From: Verrucomicrobiota bacterium | Lineage (GTDB): Bacteria > Verrucomicrobiota > Verrucomicrobiia > Chthoniobacterales > JAFAMB01 | Length of the DNA stretch: 5,961 nt | Assembly: GCA_019241095.1 (NCBI GenBank) | Contig: JAFAXJ010000590.1 | Location: 1 to 5,961, forward strand | Direction of reading: 5' to 3' | Notes under the pieces: model-generated | The model's input: the letters and a program-made list of their open reading frames with translations, nothing else | Told to the model about the DNA's origin: nothing | Database searches by the model: none | Position numbers and translations under genes: made by a program | In this document: positions 1-5,389 of the stretch, one piece after another | How positions within the stretch are numbered: the first letter of the stretch is position 1 | Layout of the letters: the number at the start of each line of letters is the position of its first letter

Positions 1-509
1 TTGCAATCCTGGCTCATCAAACGCAACTAGCAGTCGGGAAGCAACGGTTTCTGAAATTCGCCCGGGCCGAGGAATCTTATTACCCTGCCGAGTTTACGCA
101 AAGGTTTGCCAATGAAGCACCGTTGCTGTCGCTAGATTTTCGGGAGCATATTGCCAAGCTCGAGATACCGGTGACCTTTCGGGACAAATTGGGGTCGACA
201 CTCTTGTTGGTTTTCAAAACAGCTGAGGCTGGCGTGATGCGCGCCCGAATTGACATCCCACGTTTTGGACCGGGTGAGATGAAGCATTCATCGGGCAAAA
301 ATATGCGCGTTGCGGCTCATCGAAGCAAATCAGCGTTGTGTCTCGAAATCCCTGCCGATTTGTTATCAAAGCCGCAATTTCTGTATACAAAAATGATCGG
401 ACTGAAGGTTTTTTTTGATCGGGCAGGCTGGTCACAAGCATCGATCGTTCCACGCCGCACGATCCCCGTCACCACGGAAAAAGCGGGATTAACGATTCCG
501 CTAAATTAA
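1..509 (+). CDS. C-terminal part of an unidentified protein, cut by the window edge
   Basis: The frame is open from base 3 to the TAA at 507-509, giving about 168 residues with no start needed at the edge. A TTG at 123 could start a 128-residue product, but the frame upstream reads as normal protein, so I take this as the tail of a longer gene. The first 40 or so residues look helical and charged (AHQTQ, then RFLKFARAEESYYPAEF). The rest alternates hydrophobic and polar residues as in a beta-sandwich (LEIPVTF, STLLLVFKT, RIDIPRF). I see no membrane segment. The AHQTQ...F...E stretch faintly recalls the end of PIG-L/LmbE deacetylase domains (H-x-S-Q), which would suit the sugar-transfer gene 33 bases downstream in the same frame. 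That is a guess; the family is not recognised. Confidence 0.75.
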   Translation, partial: AILAHQTQLAVGKQRFLKFARAEESYYPAEFTQRFANEAPLLSLDFREHIAKLEIPVTFRDKLGSTLLLVFKTAEAGVMRARIDIPRFGPGEMKHSSGKNMRVAAHRSKSALCLEIPADLLSKPQFLYTKMIGLKVFFDRAGWSQASIVPRRTIPVTTEKAGLTIPLN

Positions 510-542
510 TTTTGGGTTGATAGTTTCGGGCAAAGTTCAAGC

Positions 543-1250
543 TTGGTGCACTTACTTTCCTCATCAGTCTGTGAATGCAGGCCTGACACGGTGCTGGCCA
601 TCATCCCAGCTTTTCACGAAGAAAAATTCATCGGCCAGGTTGTTCAGCAGGTTCTGGAGCAAGTGACAGCCGCGCTTGTTGTCGATGACGGTTCGAACGA
701 CACTACCACTGAGCGCGCCGCCGCCGCCGGCGCCCGCGTGATTCAACACCAAGCTAATCTAGGCAAAGGCGCCGCTCTGAAGACCGGCATCAGAGAAGGA
801 GTCCGGTTAGGCTACTCGTTTTTTCTTTTCCTGGACGGAGACGGCCAGCACGATCCTGGCGATATACCCGCGTTTTTTCGTGCAATGAACGAGACAAAAG
901 CTGATCTGGTAGTGGGAAATCGGATGGGAGATCTCGGCTCTATGCCCTTGATTCGACGCTGGACCAATAAAGTTATGTCTTGGCAGATCAGCCTGTTGTG
1001 CGGGATGAATTTGCCCGACAGTCAATGCGGATTTCGTCTCGCTCGCAAAGAGGTTATCGACGTGCTTTTAGCTCCGAGCGAACATTTTGATTTCGAAACC
1101 GAGATCATTCTTTTAGCCTCACGCCGAGGATATAAGATTCAATTTGTACCAGTGCGGACGATTTACGCGCAACAGCGGAGCAAGATACGGCCTTTGCGGG
1201 ACACACTTCGCTACCTCCACCTGATTACGCGCTATTCGGTTAAGCGGTGA
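543..1250 (+). CDS. GT2 family glycosyltransferase, dolichol-phosphate mannosyltransferase-like
   Basis: This is a GT-A fold transferase that moves a sugar from a nucleotide donor, in this subfamily usually to a polyprenyl phosphate or an envelope glycan. Counting from TTG 543 (235 residues), it shows the N-terminal strand AIIPAFHEE (19-27), the nucleotide-binding VVDDGSND (46-53), NLGKGAALKTGI (72-83), the metal-binding LDGDGQHDP (97-105, DxD at D98/D100), VGNRM (124-128) and the acceptor-side DSQCGFRL (159-166). It ends with a basic YAQQRSKI stretch typical of the subfamily. There is no C-terminal membrane pair, so it is the short soluble or peripheral form. The start is uncertain: TTG 543, GTG 546 and GTG 591 are all in frame, none has a clear Shine-Dalgarno, and the conserved domain begins near residue 17. 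Donor and acceptor cannot be read from the sequence. Confidence 0.93.
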   Translation: MVHLLSSSVCECRPDTVLAIIPAFHEEKFIGQVVQQVLEQVTAALVVDDGSNDTTTERAAAAGARVIQHQANLGKGAALKTGIREGVRLGYSFFLFLDGDGQHDPGDIPAFFRAMNETKADLVVGNRMGDLGSMPLIRRWTNKVMSWQISLLCGMNLPDSQCGFRLARKEVIDVLLAPSEHFDFETEIILLASRRGYKIQFVPVRTIYAQQRSKIRPLRDTLRYLHLITRYSVKR

Positions 1251-1296
1251 GGCGACGTTCAAATCTGATCTTAACTCCAAAACGAAGTAGCCGATT

Positions 1297-1302
1297 GAGA
1301 GG
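1297..1302 (+). promoter_or_regulatory. Ribosome binding site of the L,D-transpeptidase gene
   Basis: GAGAGG lies 5 bases before ATG 1308 but only 2 bases before the in-frame GTG 1305. The spacing decides for ATG 1308 as the start. Confidence 0.6.
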
Positions 1303-1307
1303 TAGTG

Positions 1308-1913
1308 ATGAAAACGGCGGTCGTGGCTTTCGTTTGGGTAGTGATGCTTTCCCTCTCGGCTCGAGCTCATCCTGGTACGCAGGTAATGATTGATCTCAGT
1401 AATCAGCAGGCTGTACTCCTTCAGAATGGCCAGATCGTTTTGATTTCGCCCATAGCATCAGGTAAGGATGGATGGACTACTCCGATCGGAAATTTTTCAA
1501 TTGTCCGGAAAGATCAAAATCATCAATCCGGAAGTTTCGGTTCGGTTTTGGACCGGTTCGGTCGCGTCATTGATTTGAATGCCACTCCTCGATCATATGT
1601 TCCTCCAGGGTGTCATTATGTTCCTGCACCGATGCCCTATTTCATGGAGTTTGCAAAGAACATAGGTATGCATGCCGGCTATCTTCCGGGTTATCCGGCC
1701 TCTCATGGTTGCGTTCGGATGCCGCACGATTTAGCTCAGGAATTCTATGATCGAGTGTGGGTGGGCACTCGGGTGAGGGTGTTGGGTGACTCACATCACG
1801 TAACTCACGTTCGCCGTGCGATTCCGATTCATCAACCGGCGGACCTGATATATCCCGGTTACGATAATGTATTTGCTAGGAGCAGAACCACTGGCCGGCC
1901 GCTTAAATATTAA
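1308..1913 (+). CDS. Secreted L,D-transpeptidase (YkuD domain)
   Basis: Enzymes of this family cross-link peptidoglycan stem peptides (3-3 bonds) or anchor proteins to the wall, through an acyl-enzyme on a cysteine, and act in the periplasm. The 201-residue product from ATG 1308 begins with a signal peptide: MKT, a hydrophobic core at 4-17, and a likely signal peptidase I site after A18-R19-A20. The YkuD domain follows from about residue 25: strand VMIDLSNQQAVLLQNGQ, then SGKDGWTTPIGNFSI (51-65), then the active site with H122 (GMHAGY) and S132-H-G-C135-V-R137. Cys135, His133 and Arg137 are all present, so it should be active. There is no LysM or other wall-binding domain. The last 45 residues lie beyond the usual domain and resemble nothing I know. 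It starts 57 bases after the glycosyltransferase, with its own ribosome site, and could be co-transcribed with it. Confidence 0.95.
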   Translation: MKTAVVAFVWVVMLSLSARAHPGTQVMIDLSNQQAVLLQNGQIVLISPIASGKDGWTTPIGNFSIVRKDQNHQSGSFGSVLDRFGRVIDLNATPRSYVPPGCHYVPAPMPYFMEFAKNIGMHAGYLPGYPASHGCVRMPHDLAQEFYDRVWVGTRVRVLGDSHHVTHVRRAIPIHQPADLIYPGYDNVFARSRTTGRPLKY

Positions 1914-1961
1914 TTCTTTTGGAATGCGGTTGCAAATTTCCCAGCGTAACAGATAGAAAAG

Positions 1962-1982
1962 GGCTCGACCGTAGTCGAAGCC
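1962..1982 (+). promoter_or_regulatory. Hairpin abutting the start codon of the hydroquinone reductase gene
   Basis: The 5' arm 1962-1969 (GGCTCGAC) pairs with the 3' arm 1974-1982 (GTCGAAGCC) in an 8-bp stem with one bulged A (1978) and a CGTA loop (1970-1973). The 3' arm ends at the base before ATG 1983 and contains the only weak Shine-Dalgarno-like bases (GAAG, 1977-1980). In RNA it would hinder ribosome access. The pairing is seen directly; the regulatory role is inferred. Confidence 0.45.
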
Positions 1983-2921
1983 ATGTCGCAATTTCCAAAG
2001 GAGCAATCAGCGGAGGGGCACTTCGTCCGGCAATCGGATGCTTTCAAACATTGGGTCCTGGCTGATCAGAACGCCCGGTTCGCTGCGGAAAGCGGCCGTT
2101 ACCATTTGTACGTTTCTTTGGCGTGTCCCTGGGCTCATCGGATCATTATTCTCAGGAAATTAAAAAGGCTCGAAAAGGTCATTGGTATGACCGTGGTCGA
2201 CCCTATTCGCGACGAACGCGGCTGGGCTTTCCGTAATGGTCCGGGTCATTCGGAGGATCCGATTAACAGCTTCAAATTTCTTAGTGAGGCATACCTGATC
2301 TCAGACCCGAATTATTCAGGGCGGGTAACGGTCCCTGTTCTATGGGACAAGAAAACTGAAACAATTGTGAGTAATTCCGATGACGATCTCATGAGAATGC
2401 TAAACCAGGAGTTCAACGCTTTTACGGACAGCTCTCTTGACCTTTACCCTCCAGATCGTCGGGAGGAGATCGATCATTTGAATCAGTTGATCTATGAAAC
2501 GGTCAATGATGGAGTTTATCGAGCGGGTTTTGCGACAACGCAAAAGGCGTACGAAGAATCAGCCTATCCGATTTTCAATACATTAAACGCATTGGAGAGC
2601 CGTCTTGGGCAAAAACGTTTTCTATTCGGAGGCGCACCCTTGGAAACCGATTGGCGCTTGTTCGTTACTCTGGTGAGGTTCGACGCCGTTTACCATGGCC
2701 ATTTCAAGTGCAACATCAGGCGTATCGCTGACTACCCTCATCTGTTTGGATATTTGCGAGATCTTTATCAAATTGATGGTGTCTCACAGACGGTCGATTT
2801 TGATCATATCAAACGCCATTATTATTACACTCACGAAGATATCAATCCCACAAGGATTGTGCCTGTCGGCCCAGAACAGGACCTAATGGCACCGCACGAA
2901 CGCTCCAGATTTTCAAACTAA
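1983..2921 (+). CDS. Glutathionyl-hydroquinone reductase (xi-class glutathione transferase, YqjG/PcpF/ECM4 type)
   Basis: Family members reduce glutathionyl-hydroquinones to hydroquinone plus glutathione in the cytoplasm, using one catalytic cysteine. The 312-residue product has the thioredoxin-like N-domain with LACPWAHR at 46-53 (nucleophile C48), the family-specific VVDPIRDERGW (71-81), and TVPVLWDKKT (116-125) with the cis-proline P118. The helical C-domain (about 150-290) carries the diagnostic stretches ETDWRLFVTLVRFDAVY, HFKCNIRRIADYP, LRDLYQ and HIKRHYYYTHEDINP. Length is near that of Escherichia coli YqjG. ATG 1983 is the only reasonable start: it precedes the first family-typical residues and the next Met is residue 69, past the active site. 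The segment after the cis-proline reads IVSNSDDDLMRML, where family members I recall have NNESSEI; these residues normally hold the gamma-glutamyl part of glutathione. The 69-base gap from the transpeptidase gene holds no clear promoter. Confidence 0.95.
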   Translation: MSQFPKEQSAEGHFVRQSDAFKHWVLADQNARFAAESGRYHLYVSLACPWAHRIIILRKLKRLEKVIGMTVVDPIRDERGWAFRNGPGHSEDPINSFKFLSEAYLISDPNYSGRVTVPVLWDKKTETIVSNSDDDLMRMLNQEFNAFTDSSLDLYPPDRREEIDHLNQLIYETVNDGVYRAGFATTQKAYEESAYPIFNTLNALESRLGQKRFLFGGAPLETDWRLFVTLVRFDAVYHGHFKCNIRRIADYPHLFGYLRDLYQIDGVSQTVDFDHIKRHYYYTHEDINPTRIVPVGPEQDLMAPHERSRFSN

Positions 2922-2997
2922 GCACGAGTGAATTCTGGACTTCATTGCAGGCCTGCGGTACAGTCAGAAGCTGTCATTTCCCCACATTGAATCTGAT

Positions 2998-3381
2998 ATG
3001 TCCCGGCTGTTGGACAAAATCTTTGCTAACGAAAGTGACCGATATTTCAACTTCTCTCCAGGAGAATTGTGTAAGCGTTGTTCGTTGAATCGCGATCGAA
3101 TTCCAGACCCTGAATTCAGGCGCGCACAATGGATGTGGGAAAGACGTCCAAAACACGTGTGCGTCGATGCTGGCAGAATTCTGTGGGGCCGGCTTCTCGT
3201 GTTTTGTGCGCTTGTACTAGCATTAACCTGTCTGGATGTTCCCGGCCTTTTAGGCGCAGCCGCTCTCAGTGCAGTAGGTGCCGGTCTTTTGACAATAGAT
3301 TTTTATTATGGTGAGCGTTGGCGACGGGACTACGATGCGTTTGTTTCGCGAATGCTGAAAGACGCGTTCCGATCGCGTTGA
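2998..3381 (+). CDS. Small two-helix membrane protein, paralogue of the one at 4598-4966
   Basis: The family is not recognised. The 127-residue product has a soluble N-terminal part with a CxxC (C25-K-R-C28), the motif DPEFRRAQWMWERRP (37-51), a membrane helix at about 62-79, a short turn (DVPG), a second helix at about 83-102, and a basic tail with WRRDY (108-112). Two helices with positively charged flanks suggest both ends face the cytoplasm. The same order (DP-x(2,3)-[FY]-x-R-A-x-W-x-W-x-R-R-P, two helices, W-[RK]-R-D-Y) recurs in the gene at 4598, with almost the same spacing from RRP to W(R/K)RDY. The CxxC is not shared. ATG 2998 is the only ATG/GTG/TTG after the upstream in-frame stop that keeps the whole N-terminus, but no good ribosome site precedes it. 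It lies 76 bases after the reductase gene. Confidence 0.8.
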   Translation: MSRLLDKIFANESDRYFNFSPGELCKRCSLNRDRIPDPEFRRAQWMWERRPKHVCVDAGRILWGRLLVFCALVLALTCLDVPGLLGAAALSAVGAGLLTIDFYYGERWRRDYDAFVSRMLKDAFRSR

Positions 3382-3382
3382 T

Positions 3383-3399
3383 TGTTGGTACAACCAACA
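3383..3399 (+). repeat. Perfect hairpin just after the stop codon of the small membrane protein
   Basis: TGTTGGT (3383-3389) and ACCAACA (3393-3399) form a perfect 7-bp stem with a 3-base loop, one base after the TGA (3379-3381). No T-run follows, so it is not a standard intrinsic terminator. It may protect the 3' end of the message or be chance. Confidence 0.4.
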
Positions 3400-3425
3400 G
3401 CTCAGTCTGACTCGAATGCTGAACT

Positions 3426-3644
3426 ATGAGCCAATCAGATCGCGGGAACGATTTCCCAGAAGAGTCAGTCGTGCTCAGAGAGCAAACTGAATTCCCTGCT
3501 CCGATCGGAGAAATATCCGGAAGCAAAGGAGTTCGCAAAACAAAAGGGGCGTTTGAAGCCGAAGATGAGAATGGCGGTATGATGACGCTAGACACAGACT
3601 CCGGGCCTGCTGCGGACCAGGTGTTGCATGAGGATACTTTTTAG
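3426..3644 (+). CDS. Hypothetical acidic, probably disordered 72-residue protein
   Basis: The family is not recognised. ATG 3426 to TAG 3642-3644 encodes a protein rich in Glu, Asp, Ser and Gly with few hydrophobic residues, no membrane helix and no signal peptide. It reads as an intrinsically disordered small protein. No good Shine-Dalgarno is visible upstream (CTGAACT before the ATG), which weakens the call. In favour are its orderly composition, its position 44 bases after the membrane-protein gene, and the next ORF starting 15 bases after its stop, as in an operon. An antisense frame across the same bases (minus strand, 3978 down to 3475) is also open but looks like random composition. 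Confidence 0.5.
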   Translation: MSQSDRGNDFPEESVVLREQTEFPAPIGEISGSKGVRKTKGAFEAEDENGGMMTLDTDSGPAADQVLHEDTF

Positions 3645-3653
3645 CAGGATACT
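3631..3653 (+). repeat. Short direct repeat around the ribosome site of the proline-rich gene
   Basis: AGGATACT occurs at 3631-3638 and again at 3646-3653. The second copy supplies the AGGA Shine-Dalgarno for ATG 3660, with a 10-base spacing. The first copy lies inside the end of the preceding ORF. Confidence 0.4.
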
Positions 3654-3659
3654 GCATCG

Positions 3660-3836
3660 ATGAACTATCCAAAATCTGTTGTACCGGGAATTCCAGAGCC
3701 TGGTTCCCCGAACCCATTGCCAGAGCCTCCACAACCGGTTCCTCCTGGGCCTGTGCCGCCCCCATTCCCAGCCCCACCAGGACCGACGCCTGATTTACCG
3801 CCGGACATCCCCAAGCCTCCAGTGATGCACACGTGA
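3660..3836 (+). CDS. Proline-rich 58-residue hypothetical protein
   Basis: ATG 3660 to TGA 3834-3836 encodes 58 residues, 26 of them proline, in a dense PP/PxP pattern (e.g. PEPPQPVPPGPVPPP), starting MNYPKSVVPGIPEPG and ending DIPKPPVMHT. Proline codons vary freely at the third base (CCA, CCT, CCG, CCC), as expected of a protein under selection rather than a DNA repeat. An AGGA ribosome site lies 10 bases upstream, and the gene starts 15 bases after the acidic ORF. Such a chain should form an extended polyproline-II rod and could serve as a linker or ligand for a partner domain; translation would probably depend on EF-P. There is no signal peptide. The caveat is that the opposite strand (3895 down to 3665) is open as a glycine-rich 76-residue frame that shares the same wobble positions, so codon variation alone cannot settle the strand. 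Confidence 0.6.
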   Translation: MNYPKSVVPGIPEPGSPNPLPEPPQPVPPGPVPPPFPAPPGPTPDLPPDIPKPPVMHT

Positions 3837-4032
3837 GGCCAGGCTGCCCCTGCGGACAAATCCTGATAACCGTTGAGTTCTTGCTGTCGCACCATCGGCG
3901 AAGCTGCGCTTGAGCGCGGCTTGCCGCTGTCTGCTTAGAGTTAACTCCTGGGTAAATCAGCAAGGAAACCGCAATCACCGTTCGATTGCAGCTAATCCGA
4001 GAACTAGCAGGACGACAGTATCCAGAAGACGA

Positions 4033-4203
4033 TTATACCCGCGGGTCGGCACCGGAGTGGACGTGCTTCCGAAGAAGTGTCAGCTTCTTTTGTTGTTCTC
4101 TCAACAGATCCTCGCGATCCTCTTCCAAATCAATGATGACTCGTGCGGTTCTGACTTGGCTGCGAGTCGGTGACCTCTGTCTTGGTGCTTTATTGCCTAT
4201 CAA
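4033..4203 (-). CDS. Likely small charged helical protein of 56 residues (TTG start)
   Basis: The family is not recognised. On the minus strand, TTG 4203-4201 to TAA 4035-4033 encodes a basic N-terminal third (APRQRSPTRSQVRTARV) followed by an amphipathic, strongly charged helix (IIDLEEDREDLLREQQKKL, then TLLRKHV). This kind of sequence rarely arises by chance and suggests a short coiled-coil or a DNA/RNA-binding helix pair. The start is odd. The strong GGAGGG (4221-4216) lies 12 bases before the TTG but 7 bases before an ATG (4208-4206) in another frame, which stops at once (ATG CCT TGA). Either TTG is used, or a one-base deletion has broken an ATG-started gene, or initiation on the ATG re-starts on the overlapping TTG. 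Plus-strand frames across this region have no such composition. Confidence 0.5.
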   Translation of the reverse strand: MIGNKAPRQRSPTRSQVRTARVIIDLEEDREDLLREQQKKLTLLRKHVHSGADPRV

Positions 4204-4215
4204 GGCATAATCGAA

Positions 4216-4221
4216 CCCTCC
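4216..4221 (-). promoter_or_regulatory. Strong Shine-Dalgarno GGAGGG on the minus strand
   Basis: Read on the minus strand, GGAGGG is the best ribosome site in the window. It sits 7 bases before ATG 4208 and 12 before TTG 4203, and supports translation of the 56-residue minus-strand gene. Confidence 0.5.
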
Positions 4222-4227
4222 TCATGC

Positions 4228-4251
4228 AACAGCTAAGCCGGCTTAACAGCT
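4228..4251. repeat. 12-bp palindrome flanked by direct repeats
   Basis: TAAGCCGGCTTA (4234-4245) is a perfect palindrome. AACAGCT occurs on both sides, at 4228-4234 and 4245-4251, overlapping its end bases. It lies 12 bases upstream of the minus-strand GGAGGG, where an operator or leader hairpin could act on that gene. Function is inferred from position only. Confidence 0.4.
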
Positions 4252-4597
4252 GGCCTGAGTTGCCTTGACCGACTTCGGTTCGGTTCAGCGATGCTGCTTT
4301 TGATCAAATAGCTGGATAACTACCAAGCTTTCGAAACGCTCACTCTGTTTAGTTGAGTAAATCTTATGCGGGGTACCCGGACTCGAGTGGTTTCTAAATT
4401 AACACGCTGAGAACGTTGGGTGAAGGCGACGGACACTTCGACATGACAACCGACAAAGATGTTGGGTCAATGCGAAAATTCATCCGCCTTCTGCTCTTAA
4501 TCAAGAACAAGCATCAGTAGTGTTCGGCATACGTCAGCAAGAAGAATTTGAACAAAGAAAAAAGTCCGATTTATTACGAGTTTCGGTCTAAGGCCAA

Positions 4598-4966
4598 ATG
4601 AGTACTTCAAACAGGCAACCCAACATGTTCAAAGGTTTTCCAGACAGGTCGCCTTCAGGAGTGCTTTCATTGACAGACGTAGACCCATTAGAATACCAAA
4701 GGGCATTGTGGCTATGGCAAAGACGGCCCTCCGAAACGAGCGTGTTGTTGCTTTTTCTTGTATTCGGCATTGGAGCTCTCGCACATATTCCATTTATCCT
4801 CCGTGACGATATGGTTCCACTTGCCGCATTCCACTCTTTCTATGTCCTGGCTCTGGGCATATCTGTGAGCCGGTTCATCTGGAGGGAGGCAGAGTTTCGC
4901 CGTTGGAAGAGGGATTACTTGCATACGCTCGCGCGATTATCGGTTGGCAATCGCCAAACAGAGTAG
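4598..4966 (+). CDS. Small two-helix membrane protein, paralogue of the one at 2998-3381
   Basis: The family is not recognised. The 122-residue product has a polar N-terminus, the motif DPLEYQRALWLWQRRP (29-44), a membrane helix at about 48-66, a charged turn (LRDD, 68-71), a second helix at about 72-92, then a basic segment with WKRDY (103-107) and a short polar tail. Motif order and the RRP to W(R/K)RDY distance (59 residues against 57) match the gene at 2998, so the two are paralogues despite low identity inside the helices. Tryptophans flank the first helix and arginines the second, as expected at membrane interfaces. ATG 4598 has only a weak AGG four bases upstream; Met10 (ATG 4625) is an alternative start that keeps all motifs. 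Its last ten codons overlap the 3' end of the convergent DUF1772 gene. Confidence 0.8.
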   Translation: MSTSNRQPNMFKGFPDRSPSGVLSLTDVDPLEYQRALWLWQRRPSETSVLLLFLVFGIGALAHIPFILRDDMVPLAAFHSFYVLALGISVSRFIWREAEFRRWKRDYLHTLARLSVGNRQTE

Positions 4967-5389
4967 AACGAAACCGGCCATTTGGGAAAAAACGCGAGTT
5001 CCGAAAGCAATCGCCCATTGCCATCGCGTTTGTTGCCAATCGGGAGGCGGTATTTCAGGGTTCCACTCTTTTAACGACTGATTAGCTGGTTCGTCCAGCC
5101 AAATTGTAAGCGCTAGAGCAGCTCCGAAGAAGAAAAGCGATCCCCAGACCTCCTTGTTCGCAACGCTATTGCGAGTGAAACGAAACGCATAAAGAAGAAT
5201 GCAAGCGAAGGGAGCGGTAACCAGGAATGGTGTTATCCGCCCGAAACGTTTGAAGAATCTTTGTTCGACCTCGATCCTGTAGCGCGGCGGCAGATGCCGG
5301 ATTACGGGATAAACAAATAACCATAGTCCAAAATCAGCGCATGCAACAAACCCGGAAACTACAAGAGCAATTAGCTCCAGCATTCGCAT
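4937..5389 (-). CDS. DUF1772 family membrane protein
   Basis: The 150-residue product has four predicted membrane helices (about 4-24, 52-70, 82-99 and 127-147), the usual size and layout of the DUF1772 family, also called anthrone-oxygenase-like. Its signature region lies between helices 3 and 4: N103-Q-S-L-K-E-W109-N-P, then P116-D-W-Q-Q-T-R122-W-Q-W125 and R132. The bacterial members have no settled function. The His often found before the last Arg is absent here (AIAFGTR), which may matter if it binds a metal or substrate. ATG 5389-5387 is taken as the start; ATG 5383 is two codons inside, and neither has a clear ribosome site. The gene is convergent with the two-helix protein at 4598 and the reading frames overlap by 30 bases. 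Confidence 0.85.
   Translation of the reverse strand: MRMLELIALVVSGFVACADFGLWLFVYPVIRHLPPRYRIEVEQRFFKRFGRITPFLVTAPFACILLYAFRFTRNSVANKEVWGSLFFFGAALALTIWLDEPANQSLKEWNPEIPPPDWQQTRWQWAIAFGTRVFSQMAGFVLLCLAIANR

Larger units (their letters stand above)
4204..4597. other. About 390 bases without a convincing gene
   Basis: Besides the minus-strand ribosome site and the palindrome near 4216-4251, this stretch holds an imperfect hairpin with a TTCG loop at 4266-4287 (arms TGACCGAC and GTTCGGTTCA, two bulged T). A 25-residue ATG frame at 4443-4520 has no ribosome site. The rest is AT-richer toward 4597 and probably contains the upstream control region of the membrane-protein gene at 4598, but I cannot name a specific promoter. 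Confidence 0.5.

Noticed and set aside
1930..1958. Possible promoter (TTGCAA and an AT-rich hexamer) before the reductase gene
   Set aside because: The -10 element is poor at any allowed spacing, so it is not better than chance.
2947..2956. 10-bp palindrome GCAGGCCTGC between the reductase and the small membrane protein genes
   Set aside because: It is short, has no loop and no T-run, and has no flanking structure; palindromes of this size occur by chance.
3475..3978. 167-residue minus-strand frame
   Set aside because: It runs antisense through the acidic and proline-rich ORFs. Its composition is uneven and it has no ribosome site, so it is most likely a shadow.
3910..4210. Two overlapping plus-strand frames (3910-4173 and 3986-4210)
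   Set aside because: They have no ribosome site and random-looking Cys/Arg/Ser-rich text, and they lie antisense to the more protein-like minus-strand 56-residue frame.
3622..4231. 13-base inverted repeat pair TGTTGCATGAGGA (3622-3634) and its complement (4219-4231)
   Set aside because: A match of this length is expected about once by chance in a window of this size counting both strands, and the two sites differ in context.
4443..4520. 25-residue ATG frame beginning MTTDKDVG with a hydrophobic LLLLI stretch
   Set aside because: There is no Shine-Dalgarno, it is very short, and nothing else supports it.
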